Shown here piece after piece: positions 10,972-22,789 of a stretch of DNA of 64,000 nt. Below the pieces are notes generated by a model. It searched no databases. It was not told the DNA's origin and worked only from the letters and a program-made list of their open reading frames with translations. This DNA comes from Heterohyrax brucei (Eukaryota > Chordata > Mammalia > Hyracoidea > Procaviidae). The translations under genes and the position numbers were made by a program. Each line of letters begins with the position of its first letter. The stretch's first letter is position 1. Where the stretch lies: positions 25,118,001 to 25,182,000 of the forward strand of contig CM053152.1 of assembly GCA_028571685.1 (NCBI GenBank). The letters are read 5' to 3'.

Positions 10972-13381
10972 ATTGAGAGGAAAGGCCAAGATGGCAGAGT
11001 AGACTGATGGTTCCCATAAGTCGTCTACCAACAAAGACCCCAAAGAACAAATGAAACCAGTAAATATGACATCCTGGATGCCCAGATCATCAAAACGAGA
11101 ATTCAAAAATTGAACACATCTAACTTGCTGGGAAGCAGCTACAGACCCCATGTCATGGGCCCAGCATGGCGGTCAGCGGGCACTCCCCTTAGTGGAGGTA
11201 GTTGTCTGTAGAGTCCACTCATGTCTCTGGAGCCAGTGAGGGACAGCACCAGTTACTCAAAAGCTAAGTTACTGCATATAGTCTACCGCATGTTCATCTG
11301 AATCTTTCCTTCTATAAAGGCCTGTCTCCCTTCCCTGGATCTACCCCCTCACTTCTCTGAACTGTACCTGGTGCTAGAGTCTCCTAACTCCCCTAGGGCA
11401 GAAAAGCAGAACAGAAGCAGTTCTTTCACCTAGCTTCACACATAAGGGGATACACCAGCCTCATAGACACTCATATGGCTGATAACTCCCTGCCTTTCTC
11501 AGTGGCTACAGCCAGACACCTGTGCCTTTCTCAGTTATCTCTGCCGATCTATGACAGTAGGAAAGAGCCTGCACCACATATTATAAAACTGACCATTGAG
11601 ACACATGAACTGAATTCATATAAGAAAAGTAAACTGTATGTTTTAAAGCAATGAGCTAGAACACAGTAGGTGTCATGGATTGAATTGTGTCCCCTCAAAA
11701 ATGTATGTATTGATTTGACTCAGCTAGGAGTCCCATTATGGTGCCATCTTTCACATGTGTCGTGAATCCTGCCTCTGTGGTACTGATGATGGAGAATGGG
11801 CTGCAGTTGTGTTAGTGAGGCAGGACTCAAGCTACAAGCTTGTGGAATATAAGAGAGAGAAGTGAGCAGAGGAAGTTGGGAACCTCATACTACGAAGAGA
11901 GCAGCATGACCTGTGCCAAGATACTTTCACTGGATTTGGACTCAGCCTACCAGACTCTGATAAATTCTCTTATTGAATGGACTTATAATTCATAAATGGA
12001 TTTGTGGCTTTCTGAAATGTGTCAGTAAAAATTTCTCTTCATGAAGCCTTCCACTCATGGTATTTTCTGTTAGGGCAGTACCAGGTGACTAAGACAGTAG
12101 GCAAACAAAAAATAAATAACTACAATTTACTCATGGCTTAAAAACAGCAGTCTATGTGAAAGCAAGTAAAGGGGTAGACATGCTCTCTTCAGAAAGCTTC
12201 CAAAAGAAAGAGTCAAATTTTCCAGAGGAAGAGAACTTTCTGGAATTATCAGAAGTAGAATATGAAAGATTAATATTTAGAACTCTTTAAGAGATGAGGA
12301 AGAAGATGAGGCAAAATGCAGTAGACCATAACAACAAATTAAACAAGTTGTGAGAAAGCACTGAGTGGCAAGAATTAAAAGTTCAGAAAATTAATAATGA
12401 AATGTTCAAATTAGACAACTCAATAGAAAGTTAAAGGAGCAGAATTGAGGCAATGGGAGCCTGAGTTAATGACACTGAGGATAAAGCAACTGACATCAAC
12501 ATATCTGAGGAAAAGTCAGATAAAAGAATTTTAAAAAAATCAATAAACACTAAGAATTATGTTGGAATCTTTGAAGAGGAGTAGTCTATGAGTGATTGGA
12601 GCACCAGAACAGTTACAGATAACAGAAAACACAAGGAGAATTGTCAAAGATTTGCTGACAGAAAACTTCCCTGGTACCATGAAAGATGAGAAAGTACCTA
12701 CCTAAGATACTCATTGAACTCCATACAAGATAGATCACAAAGAAAGGCACCAAGGCATATTATAATCAAATTTTCCAAAAGTAAAGATAAGAAGACACTT
12801 TTAAAATGGCTAGGGAGAAATGAAAAATAACTTACAAAGGAAAACCTGTAAGACTAAGCTCAGACTACTCAGCAGAAACCATGCAGACAAAAAGGCAATG
12901 GGATGACATATACAAAGTCTTGAAGGAAAATAATTGCCAGTGATGAATTATATGTCCAACAAAACTGTCTCTCAAATACGATGCTGAATTCAGGATATTT
13001 ATGGATAAGCAGAAATTTAGAGTATTTGCAAAAACCAAACCAAAATGATGAGAAATACTAAAGGGAGTCCTTTATTCAGAAACCAGTAACACTAGGGAAC
13101 AACCCAAGACTAGAACTCAGAACAGAGCAAGTGGATATCAACTCAAATAGTCAATCATAAAAATAAATCATAGACAGAACACTGAAAATAGGAAAACAGA
13201 TGCCATCATGTAAGTATTACAACAAAAAAGAGCGACTCTAAAGAATATGTGGTCATGATCTTTCACATGGAGAGGAAATCAATGTAATATAAAGCAATTA
13301 AACATTGGTTTAAATTTAGAAAAATAAGGACAAATATTCAGGTAACCACAAAGGAAACTAGCATTCCTGTACATCAAAAAA
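10972..13381 (+). mobile_element. L1 element F, 5' UTR and ORF1 part
   Basis: It begins 'attgagaggaaaggccaagatggc', an L1-type 5' end, and runs through a 5' UTR into a decayed ORF1 (about 12180-13060). That ORF1 shows the coiled-coil-like run and the 'cagaaaacttccctgg' and 'aaggcatattataatcaaa' blocks, with many stops. Its insertion into the host L1 left a perfect 12-bp duplication, TGTTAAATCAAT, at 10960-10971 and 19808-19819. It is interrupted by a solo LTR (11671-12096) and by L1 A from 13382. It is the same subtype as element D. Confidence 0.75.
11671..12096 (+). mobile_element. Solo MaLR/ERV3-type LTR
   Basis: A 426-bp LTR that starts TGTCATGGATTG and ends GACTAAGACA (TG...CA ends). It is flanked by the 5-bp duplication GTAGG (11666-11670 and 12097-12101). 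The matching uninterrupted sequence is visible in element D at about 46590 ('aacacaataggcaagc'), which acts as an empty site. There is no internal region and no gene. It is an old endogenous-retrovirus-like relic. Confidence 0.85.
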
Positions 13382-14019
13382 AGATGGTGGACTAGATACA
13401 CTTCTCATCTCTTCCCTTTGAGAACTAAGGCCAGGAGTGATATTTGTATGGAGCACTGAACTTTTGGGGAGTCCTAGGACCGGGTATATTTGACTAGGCA
13501 CCAATATCAGACTAATCTTCCCATCTCAAAAATGAGCCAGTGGCTGTCTGACCTCCACTTCTGCTATTTCACTGAATCAAAGAACTGCAGCTTCATGAAC
13601 AGCCAGTAACATACTTTCATTATCAGCTGGAAGGTAGAGTCTGCTACTCCTGACAGCCTGTTTTCAGCCAGCACATTGGACAGCTCCTAGTTCAGAACCT
13701 GGGACAGTTCTCTGCATAGAAGTGAAGTTTACTTTTAAAGTTGAGAGGCTTATGTATTTGCCTGGAGATCTGTCTGTTGAGAGGCCCGGCAGCTTTTCCC
13801 CTCAGCCTTTCTGACCCACATTGTAGGGTCGGCTGACAGCCCCCAGTATCTCTGTAAGTAAGTCAGTGTGTTTGCCACCCAAAAAGCAGAGACTTCCAGC
13901 ACAGAGAGTCCACCTGGGGCAAATCACTAGAGTATATGGAGACGGCTGATGATCATCTTGCTTAGACCTAAGCTTCAGCTCCTGTTGAGGTAACATCAGA
14001 GAAATCAAACAGGGTTTAG

Positions 14020-15033
14020 ATGGCACTCAGACAGCAGACCATACTTAATCATTTAAAGACGCACCCTTTAAATGTTCCAGAAAACTCCCAATAGAAAGAT
14101 TTAAAAAATTTCCCAGATGAAGAAGCCTTTCTGAATCTTATCAGAGATCGAGTAAGAAAGAATTACATATAGAACCCTCCTAGAGATTAAACAAAATGCA
14201 GCAGAACAAAATGAAAAATTAAGTAAGCTATTTGAACTGATGGAACATCACCAATTTGAAATACATTAGATCAATAACAAAATTACAGAATTAGATAATT
14301 CAATCTAAAGCCAAAAGAGTAGAATTGAGCATATGGAAGTTAGACTTACCGGTCTTGAGGCAGAGCAACTGACATCAGCATTTATGAGGAGAAATCAGAG
14401 AAAAGAAATAATAAAAATGAAGAATCATTAAGAAACACGTGGGATTCCATTAATAGGAATAATGTACATTTAATTGGAGTTCCTGAACAAAGGGTGATAG
14501 GTGACAATACAGAGATCAGTGCTGTAGACATGCTGACAGAAAACTTTGCTGAGATTATGAACAAAGAGAACATAGGTATCCAAGATGTGCATCCAACACC
14601 ACAAAAGCAGAATCCCAAAAGAAAGACACCAAGGCATGTTATAATGAAGCTTAATAAAATAAAACATAAACAGATGCTTCTGAAGGCAGCAAGGCTCAAA
14701 GCAAAGCTAACATTCCAAGGGAAGCATAGTAGGCTTTTGTCTGACTTCTCTGCAGAAACGACATTGGCTAGAGAACAGTGGGATGACACATTCAAAGCCC
14801 TGAAGGGGAAAAACTTCCAACCAAGAATTATATATCCTGAAAAACTGTCTATCAGACATGGCAGTGAAATGAAGACATTTGCAGATAAAGAGAAGCCTAG
14901 AAACTTTGTAAAAACTAAACCAAAACTACACGAAATATTGAAAGAAACTCTGCTTAGAAAAACAAAATCATTAAATGTATATTTAAGGTGGCAGTGCAGG
15001 ACACAGCATCAAGAATTCTACTCAGTTATTTAA
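14020..15033 (+). pseudogene. L1 A ORF1 (RNA-binding protein), broken
   Basis: ORF1p is the L1 nucleic-acid chaperone that coats L1 RNA as a coiled-coil trimer. The start codon at 14020 corresponds to the start of ORF1 in element C. The N-terminal coiled-coil half (14100-14460) contains stops and a frame shift. The RRM and C-terminal halves stay open from 14494 as 179 codons. Visible blocks include LTENFAEIM, TPRHVIMKLNK, and NFQPRIIYPEKLS. The native end is probably near 14980; the open frame runs on to 15033. Confidence 0.8.
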
Positions 15034-15398
15034 GTCGCAAAACTTAATCAAAGCTACAATGTTAAAAGAAGGGAATCAGCGATCATATCATGAAAGCTAA
15101 GACACCATCACACTAAAAACAGGGATATACTACAATAGTTATAGTCCTTTCAGATGGAGTGGAAGTTAAAGAGTTACGCAGAAGTTAAAATTGAGTTTAA
15201 TCTTAGTATGTTAAGGGGGATCATAGGTGTAGCTGCAAAGCAAAATAACAATGCAACATATGAAAACAAGAAATGCAATGCAAGAGTCTCAACAAACACA
15301 AAACCAACACTGAAAAGTCAACCCATAAAGAAGACTGACCCAGAACAGAATATTAAGAACAATATCAAAAACATCAACATAAAAATAATTAGATCAAA

Positions 15399-18300
15399 AT
15401 GATAGAACTAAGCACATACCTATCAATAATTACACTGAATGTAAATGGACTGTATGCTCCAGTAAAGAGACAATGAGTGACATCCTGGATGAAAAAACAT
15501 CACTCATCTATATGTTGTTTACAAGAAACACACCTTAGACTCAAAGATATGGACAAACTAAAAATTAAAGGATGGAATAACATATACCAAGCTAACAACA
15601 TACAAAGAGGAGCAGGTGTGGCAATACTAATCTCGGGTAAAATAGATTTTCCACTATCGTGGACAAGGATAGTCACAACTACCAAAAAGGTCAGGGCTCA
15701 AGCAGGACTTAACAATATTAAATATGTATGCACCTAATACCAGAGCATCTAAATACATTGAACAAACACTGACAACATTGAAATATGAGATAAATCATTC
15801 CACAGTAATAGTTGGAGACTTTAACACTCCTCAGTTATCGACAGATCTTCCAGAAAAAAGGCTCAGTAAAGATGCAGAACATCTTATTGAAACAATCAAG
15901 TAACTTGACCTTATCGACATATACAGATCTTTATACCCATCGATGGACAAGTACACCTTCTCCAGTGCACCTGGAACATTCTCCAGCATAGACCATGTAT
16001 TAAGTTATAAAGTAATTCTCTATAAAACCCAAACCATAGATTTACTGCAAAGTATCTTCTTGGACCCTAGAGTCATAAAAGTTGAAATCTATAGCAGAAA
16101 AATGATAGGTAGAAATTCAAACATGTAGAAACTGAACAACACTTTGCTCAAAAAGCCTTGGGTTACAGAAGACATTAAGGACAAAATAAAGAAATTTATG
16201 GACTCAAATGAGAATGAAAACACATCCTACCAAAATCTATGAGATACAGCAAAAGCAGTGCTCAGAGGTCAGTTTATCTCTGTAACTGCACACATCCAGA
16301 AAGAAGAAAGGGCCCAAATTAAAGAATTAACCTTACAGCTTGAACAAGTAAAAAGAGAGCAACAGAGGAACCTCTCAGGCACCAGAGGAAAACAGATCAT
16401 AAAGATTAGAGCAGAACTAAATGAATTAGAGAATAGAAGAACAATAGAGAAAATTAACAAAACCAAATAGTGATTTTTGGAAAAGACCAACAAAATTGAT
16501 AAACCATTGGCTAAACTTACAAAAGAAAAACATCAGGAGATACAAATAACCCAATCAAGAGATGAGATGGGAGATTTTACAACAGACCCAGCTGAAATAA
16601 AAAATATCATGGCAGAACACTATGAAAGGCTGTACTCTACCAGGTTTGAAAACCTAGAGGAAATGGACAAATTTCTGGATTCGTATCACCCACCAAGATT
16701 ATCATGAGGAGAAGTAGATCAACTTAACAAATCTATCACAAAGGAAGAGATTGAAAGTCATCAAAAATCTACCAACCAAAAAAAGTCCTGGCCCAGATGG
16801 CTTCACTACAGAATTCTGCCAAACTTTTAGAGCAGCGTTAATTCTGATACTGTTGAGGCTTTTTCACACTATAGAAAGGGATGGAATACTCCCAAACTCA
16901 TTCTATGAAGCCAGCATAACCCTGATATCAAAGTCAGGGAATGATCCCACAAAAAAAGAAAATTACAGACCAATATCACTTACGAATGTTATGCAAACAC
17001 CTCCAACAAAATTCTAGCCAAGAGAATTCAACAGCATATAAAAAAATAATTCATCATTATCAAGTTGGTTTCATTTCAGGGACACACAGCTTGTTCAACA
17101 TCAGAAAAACAATTAATGTGATCAACCACATAAATAACACAAAAGATAAGAATCACCAGATTTTGTCAACTGATCCAGAAAAGGCATTTAACAAAGTCCA
17201 ACAGCCATTCATGCTAAAAACTCTCAGAAAAATAGGAATAGAAGTGAAATTCCTCAATGCAGTTAGTGTCATCTACACAAAGCTAACTTCCTTTATCATC
17301 CTAAATGGTGAAAGACTGAAGATATTCCCCCTGAGAACTGGAATTAGACAGGGATGCCCACTTTTACCGCTTCTATTCAACATTGTGCTAGAAATTCTAG
17401 CCAGAGCAATTAGACAAAACAAAGAAATAATGGGTATCTGCATTGGCAATGAAGACGTAAAAACCTTCCTATTTGTAGATGACATGATTGCATATACAGA
17501 CAATCCAAGGAATCCATAAGTAAACGACTGAAACTGATAGAAGAGTTCAGCAAAGTATCAGGATACAAGATAAACATAAGTAAGTCAGTAGGATTCTTTT
17601 ATGCCAACAAAGAGTTCATCAAAGAAAAAAATCACCAGATCAATGCTATTTACTATAGCACCCAAGAAGATAAAATATCTAGGAGTTGGTAACTAGAGAA
17701 ATAAGAGACCTATGCCAAGAGAACTACAAGGACTTGCTGCACGAAATCAAAAAAGACTTATAAAATTGGAGAAACCTATCCTGCTCATGGTTAGGAAGAC
17801 TTAACATTGTGAAGATGTTTATTTTACCTAAAGCAATCTATTTACACAATGCAATCCCAATACAAATTCCAGTGTCATTTTTTAAAGAGATGGAGAAACA
17901 TGTCACCAAATTTGGCTTAGTAATGCAGTTCTGAAGAGAGGAACACAATGGGAGGGCTCACACTACCAGAACTCAGAAAGTATTACTCTACCACAGTAGT
18001 CAAAACAGCATGGTACTGGTACAGAAAGAGATGTATAGACCAGTGGAATAGATTGGAGACCCCAGAGGTGCCACCATCCTCTTATGAACAGTGGACATTT
18101 GCCAAAGCCCTAGGATTGTAAACTGGGGCAAAAACAGTACCTTTAGCAAATGGTGCTGACAAAATTGGATATTCATCTGCAAAAAACTGAAACAAGAGCC
18201 ATATCTTTCTCACACCTTATACAAAAACTAACTCTAAATGGATCAAGGACCTAAATATCAAATGATAACAATCATGGAAGAAAAAATGGGATCAACAATG

Positions 18301-19081
18301 GATGTTCTATTACACAGTTTAGATAGACACAGTTTAGAACAAACTGCAACTCAAATCTAACAAACAAAGAGTGGTTAAAAGAAGAGAAAATAGATAAATG
18401 GGAACCACTAAGAATCAAACACTTTTGTTCATCCAAATACTTTATCAAAACAGTTAAAAGACCACCTACAGAATGAGAAAAAATATTTGGCAATTACATG
18501 TCAGACCGTCATCTAATCTCCATAATCTACAAGTTTCTGCAAAATATCAACAAGGAAAAAGTAAACAACACAACTAAGCGATGGGCAAAGGAGATGGGCA
18601 GACACTTCACTAGAGAGAACATCCAGGCAGCCAAAAGACATATGAAAATATGCTCATGATCACTATTTATCAGAGAAATCCAGATCAAAACTACAATGAG
18701 ATACCATCTCACCCCAGTAAGGTTGGCCACGATCTGAAAAACACAAAACAACAAATGCTGGAGAGGCTGTGGATTGAAACTTTCCTACATTGCTGGTGGA
18801 GTTGCAAGTTGGAAGGCATCTGGCGCTTCCTCAAAAAGCTAGCAACAGATACACTCTTTGATCCTATAATTCTACTGCTCGGAATTTATCCTTCAGAAAC
18901 AAAGGATGTCACATTAACAGACACATGTACACAAATGTTCATTGCAGCACAGTCCACAGTAGCTAAAAGATGGAGTCAACCCAGATGCCCATCAGCAGAT
19001 GGAATGGATAAACAAACCATGGTACATATATTCAATGGAACGCTATGGTATGGGTATGATAAAAAACAATGTAGATTTTAG
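15399..19081 (+). pseudogene. L1 A ORF2 (endonuclease-reverse transcriptase), broken
   Basis: ORF2p nicks target DNA and primes reverse transcription. It begins ATG at 15399. The endonuclease part (15420-16130) holds LQETHLRLKDMDK, which carries the catalytic glutamate. The reverse-transcriptase part (16750-17520) holds KSPGPDGF, the GIRQGCPL motif and a FVDDMIAY box, where FADD is usual; the aspartate pair is kept. The C-terminal part (18650-19081) has the tryptophan-rich 'HCWWSCKLEGIW' region. Stops and frame shifts at several points make it non-functional. Confidence 0.85.
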
Positions 19082-19381
19082 AAAACATTTCATAACATGG
19101 CTTCAATTGGAAGATCTTATGCTGAGTGAAATCAGTGTCAAAAGGCCAAATATTGTATGACACCTCTGTTATAAGGACCTAAAAATAGAACTGTCTCCAG
19201 AAGAAAATAATTTTGTTGGCTACAAGGGTGGGGGCAGTGAGGGTTTATCACAGATGAGATAACTGATAGATCTTAGAAATTTTCTTCATTTATGTAGTTA
19301 ATAAATTATAAATAAGACATATACATAAAAAGTTTTAGATAGGAAATGTTCTATAAATGCAACCATCATTGTTAAAAAAAT

Positions 19382-19807
19382 AAAAAACAAGAAAAATATG
19401 AAGTCTCAGCAAATACAAAATGGCCAACACTGGAAAAGAAAACAAAGAAGACTCAGCACAGAAAATTAAACAGAACAAAAAAATTGTCTACAACATATAA
19501 AAAAGATGTCAAAATGAAAGCACTAAATTTATACCTATCAATAATCACCCTGAAGGTAAATGGACTACATGCACCAATAAAGAGACACAGAGTAGCAGAC
19601 TGGACTAAAAAGCATGACCCACCTATATGCTGCCAACAGGAGACGTACCTTAGATTCAAAACTGCTGGCATTTCAGTCAGAAGTTTCCAGTTGCCGTTTC
19701 TGATCCATCATGCTATGCTTTCTGTTCTCAAGCCCATGAGCTGAAAAGAAAGACATGAACAAACTACAACTCAAAGGATGAAAAAAATATGTATTAGGCT
19801 AACAACG
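19382..19807 (+). mobile_element. L1 element F, distal part (start of ORF2)
   Basis: It continues L1 F beyond element A. A spacer leads to the ORF2 start (19520-19660; 'AP(I)KRHRVADWTKKHDPPICC' region), whose frame is open from 19484 to 19744. An unrelated segment of about 85 bp (about 19660-19745) interrupts the L1 match, which resumes 'gacatgaacaaactacaac'. The element stops at 'ggctaacaacg' without a 3' UTR or A tail and is followed by the target duplication. Confidence 0.7.
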
Positions 19808-20008
19808 TGTTAAATCAATCAACCTTGGGTTTTAGGAATAAACCAAACTTCATCATGATATCCTTTTAATGTATTAATGGATTGTATATTTTAGTTTATA
19901 TTTCAGAGGTTTGGGTCTATGTTCGTGAGAGATATTGGTCTGTAATTTTTCTTTCTTGTATAATCCTTGATAAATTTTGATACTAATATTATACTAGACT
20001 AACGTAAT

Positions 20009-20140
20009 GAGTAGCCTGGTGGAGCTAACCAAAAGGTTAGCATTTCAGGTCTTGCTTCCATAGAGATTTACAGCTTTGGATACCCTATGTCCTATAACGT
20101 CACTGTGAGTTGGAACTGACTCAGTGGTAGGCGGTATTTT
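20009..20140 (+). repeat. AfroSINE, diverged, plus strand
   Basis: 'gtagcctggtggagctaacc' head, 'aaaaggttagcatttcagg', a damaged middle and 'gtcactgtgagttggaactgac' box, ending 'tcagtggtaggcgg'. 'taacgtag/taacgtaatgag' words on both sides look like its target duplication. Confidence 0.7.
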
Positions 20141-20281
20141 AACGTAGTGAGTTGGGAAGGATTAACAATTTTCAGTAAAGACTTTTGTAGGATTGGATTT
20201 TTGCTTTTAATTTTTGAAAGAAATCACTAGTAAAACCATCTGGGCTGGTATTTAATTGTGGGAATATATTTTTTTTTTTTT

Positions 20282-20945
20282 TAACTTAGTGACCCAATCA
20301 GAGTCCAGTCAGGAGACAGAAACCACATGGTAATTTGAACAATAAAGATTTAATGTAAAGAATTATTAACTATTTACTGGGGATTGTCTACTAAGAGACA
20401 ATACAAGAGGATGTTAAAGAATATCCTAGGGCTGAAGCAGAGGACTCAAAGCAGGAAGAAATTCCAAAAAGTTATAGATGTCCTCTCCTCAGGTGTGAGA
20501 GAGATTCCTATTTTATTGAAGGATATGTGACTATGTGCCATTGCATGTTGTAGAAATTTGCATGTAGAAATTTGCTGAGTTTCTCTGGGTCAGAGCTGGT
20601 CCACAGCTTGTGGGCTTGGAAACAGAGGGCATAGAATGATGGGCCAGAAATGGAAACGTCAAAATTCTGGCTACCATGCCAGACTCAGGCTTAAATGAAG
20701 GAAGTTGTAAGTAGAGAACTCTCTACCAGGGTGCCATTAGGATGAGATTGGTAGGCAGAAAATTGATTGTGGGTCAAGACTAGCAAGTTGAAGATGAGTG
20801 TGACTGAGTGTCTTGCCTACTGTTGGTCTTAAGCAGTATACAGGCAAACTGAGAAGAGCACAAGGAAACCTGGAAGAAAATTTGCTTTCCACCAGTGTCC
20901 ATCCAGCTGCCTCTAGCAACAAAGTCTAATATTGTGCCATAATGA
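20282..20945 (-). repeat. Unclassified LTR-like interspersed repeat
   Basis: It breaks host L1 sequence on both sides. It starts 'gtgacccaatcagagtcc', continues 'aggagacagaaaccacatgg' and 'aataaagatttaatgtaaag' and ends near 'tctaatattgtgccata'. The text resembles ERVL-type LTRs seen in reverse, but I cannot name the family. Confidence 0.4.
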
Positions 20946-21753
20946 AAAGGAAAAGTGTTCCCAAGGAGGAATGGACTTGGAGTTGGGAGACAACTGGCAC
21001 TTTCCTATTCAAATTTTAGGTAAACTTAGAACTATTCAGATTTTCAAGTTCTTATGTTAACTTTGATAAGTTGTGATTTTTGTTACATTTGTCAATTTCA
21101 CTGAAAATTTCAAATTTGCAGTAATCAATTTGTTTATAGTAACAGCTCATTGTCTTTTAAATGTCTAGTCTATAGTGCTAGCTCTTTATCAAGTTCAATG
21201 TCAGTAGTATGTTCCTCATTCTCTTCTTCTTGACTAGTAATTGCCAAGGATTTGTCACTTGCGTTACTATTTCCTCATTCATTTTGTTACTTGGACAGCT
21301 TTCTTTATTGTATGTATGTTTATTTCAGCTATTATCTTTATTTTTCTCAATTTGCCTTCTGCTTTCTTCTGAATTAATTTTTAATTATTTGATAGCTTTA
21401 CAGTGTAGATATTTACAGTATAAATTTTCAACTACTTCCCCCTCCCCTGCACTTTATTTACTTAAGGCTACACGTATCCATCCACCACTCCTTTAGTTAC
21501 ATCACCCAAATTTTGATATGCTATATTTTTATTAAGTTAAAAATATTTTCTAATTTTCACTGTGATTTTTTTTTTTCATTTACCCTTGGATTATCCAGAA
21601 GTGTTTTGGCTTAACTTGCTAGCAGTTTTAGACTTCTAGCTTAATTCCACTGAGGTCAGAGAATGTATTCTGAATGATTTCAATTCCTTTGAAATTTGTT
21701 AAGAGTTGCTTTGTGGACAACTGTATGTCCTATTTTGGTAAACATCGACGTGT

Positions 21754-21780
21754 GGCTCAACGGCACTTGGCTGGCTGGCT
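21754..21780 (+). repeat. SINE 3'-end micro-insertion with GGCT repeats
   Basis: 'ggctcaacggcacttggc' followed by repeated 'tggc' interrupts the host L1. GTGT stands on both sides (21750-21753 and 21781-21784). It matches the end of the SINE variant at 26681-26813. Confidence 0.5.
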
Positions 21781-22239
21781 GTGTTTAAAAAAGAAAAAAA
21801 AAAATGCAGCTGTACATACAGTGTTTTGTAATGTCAACTAAACGAAGTCTATTGATTGTGTTGTTCTAATTGCATGTATTTACCCATTTTCTTGGTTTGC
21901 TTCTTCTATCAGTTCCTGGAAAAGTTGGACACAGTGTGCCCAATTATCTGTTTCTCCTTTTAGTTTAGTTAGTTTTTAATCCAAATAATTGGAAGCTACA
22001 TAAATTGCTGCATACAATTTTAAGTTTGTCATATAGCCTATATTTTGACACTTTTTCTTCATGGAATATCCTTCTTTGCCTCTAGCAGCACTTAGTGCCT
22101 TGAAGTTAACTTTGTCTGCTGTTATCATAGCTATGACACTTATCTTTTGGCTGTGGCTTATGTGATATATGTTTTCCAGTCCTTTACTTTTAAACTTTAA
22201 AGTATATGTCTAACTCTTACAAGTGTATATAAATCAAAA

Positions 22240-22440
22240 CAACAAAACAATTGATGTCAGGTTAAGTTCGACTTGTGGTAGCCCCATGTGTTGCAGAGTA
22301 GAGCTGCATTCTGCAGACTCTTCATGGCTGTGACCTTTAGAAAGCACATCCCCAGGCCTTTCTTCCAAGGCACCAGGTGGTGGTTCTGAACTGTTAACTT
22401 TCAGTTAGTAGCCATGGGCTTAACTGTACCACCCAGGGTT
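22240..22440 (-). repeat. AfroSINE long form, minus strand
   Basis: The plus strand reads 'gacttgtggtagccccatgtg', 'cagagtagagctgc', 'ccaggcctttcttccaaggcacc', 'aactttcagttagtagcc' and 'gtaccacccaggg'. It is inserted in the host L1. Confidence 0.8.
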
Positions 22441-22789
22441 AGTTCGGTTTTATTGACTTTATCCATTCTGATCATATTTCTCTTTAATTTTAGCGTTTAT
22501 TCTCTTTTGATTTAAGGTTGATGTATTTGATTTTTTTCTTTTTTTGTTTTTTGTTAATTACAATAAAAGAATAAAATTTCTAACATCTACAGATTGTCTC
22601 ATCTGTAATAAACCCTCAGCCTCCATCTACCCATGTAGCCAACACAGTCATTTTCTTCTATTGATAATTCTCTTATTAAGTTCTTATAACAGGAGTCTCA
22701 CACAAAATTTGACCTTTTGACACTGACTGATTTCACTCAGCATGATCTCTTCCAAATGAAACCATGTTACGAGATTTTTCTAAAATTGT

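Larger units (their letters stand above)
13382..19381 (+). mobile_element. Full-length L1 element A, inactive
   Basis: The order is 5' UTR (13382-14019, starting 'agatggtggactag'), ORF1 (14020-about 14980), inter-ORF spacer, ORF2 (15399-about 19081) and a short 3' UTR with 'ggtttatcacagatgagataactgatag'. It ends in A-rich sequence. It is inserted in L1 F, which resumes at 19382 with 'acaagaaaaatatgaagtctcagc'. The 5' UTR and 3' UTR match element C. Both genes carry stops and frame breaks. The A-rich junctions hide the target duplication. Confidence 0.85.
19808..22537 (-). mobile_element. Old host L1, second segment
   Basis: It resumes the minus-strand L1 cut at 10971 ('aaatcaatcaaccttggg' matches the L1 ORF2 reverse complement). 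ORF2 sequence is seen at 19810-20280 and 20990-22240, for example 'tccactgaggtcagagaatg' and 'ttggataatccaag'-type text in reverse. It is interrupted by SINEs at 20009, 21754 and 22240 and by an LTR-like block at 20282-20945. Element B follows. Confidence 0.7.

Noticed and set aside
14382-14795. 137-codon minus-strand frame with hydrophobic, cysteine-rich product
   Set aside because: It is exactly antisense to L1 A ORF1. Similar antisense frames appear over ORF1 of C (48231-48650) and B (27199-27438), so it is a shadow of A-rich coding sequence.
17273-17503. 76-codon minus-strand frame over the reverse-transcriptase region
   Set aside because: Antisense shadow of L1 A ORF2.
15399-19081. Reverse transcriptase as sign of an integrated virus
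   Set aside because: Motif order (APE endonuclease, reverse transcriptase, cysteine-rich end), the upstream ORF1 and the absence of LTRs identify LINE-1.
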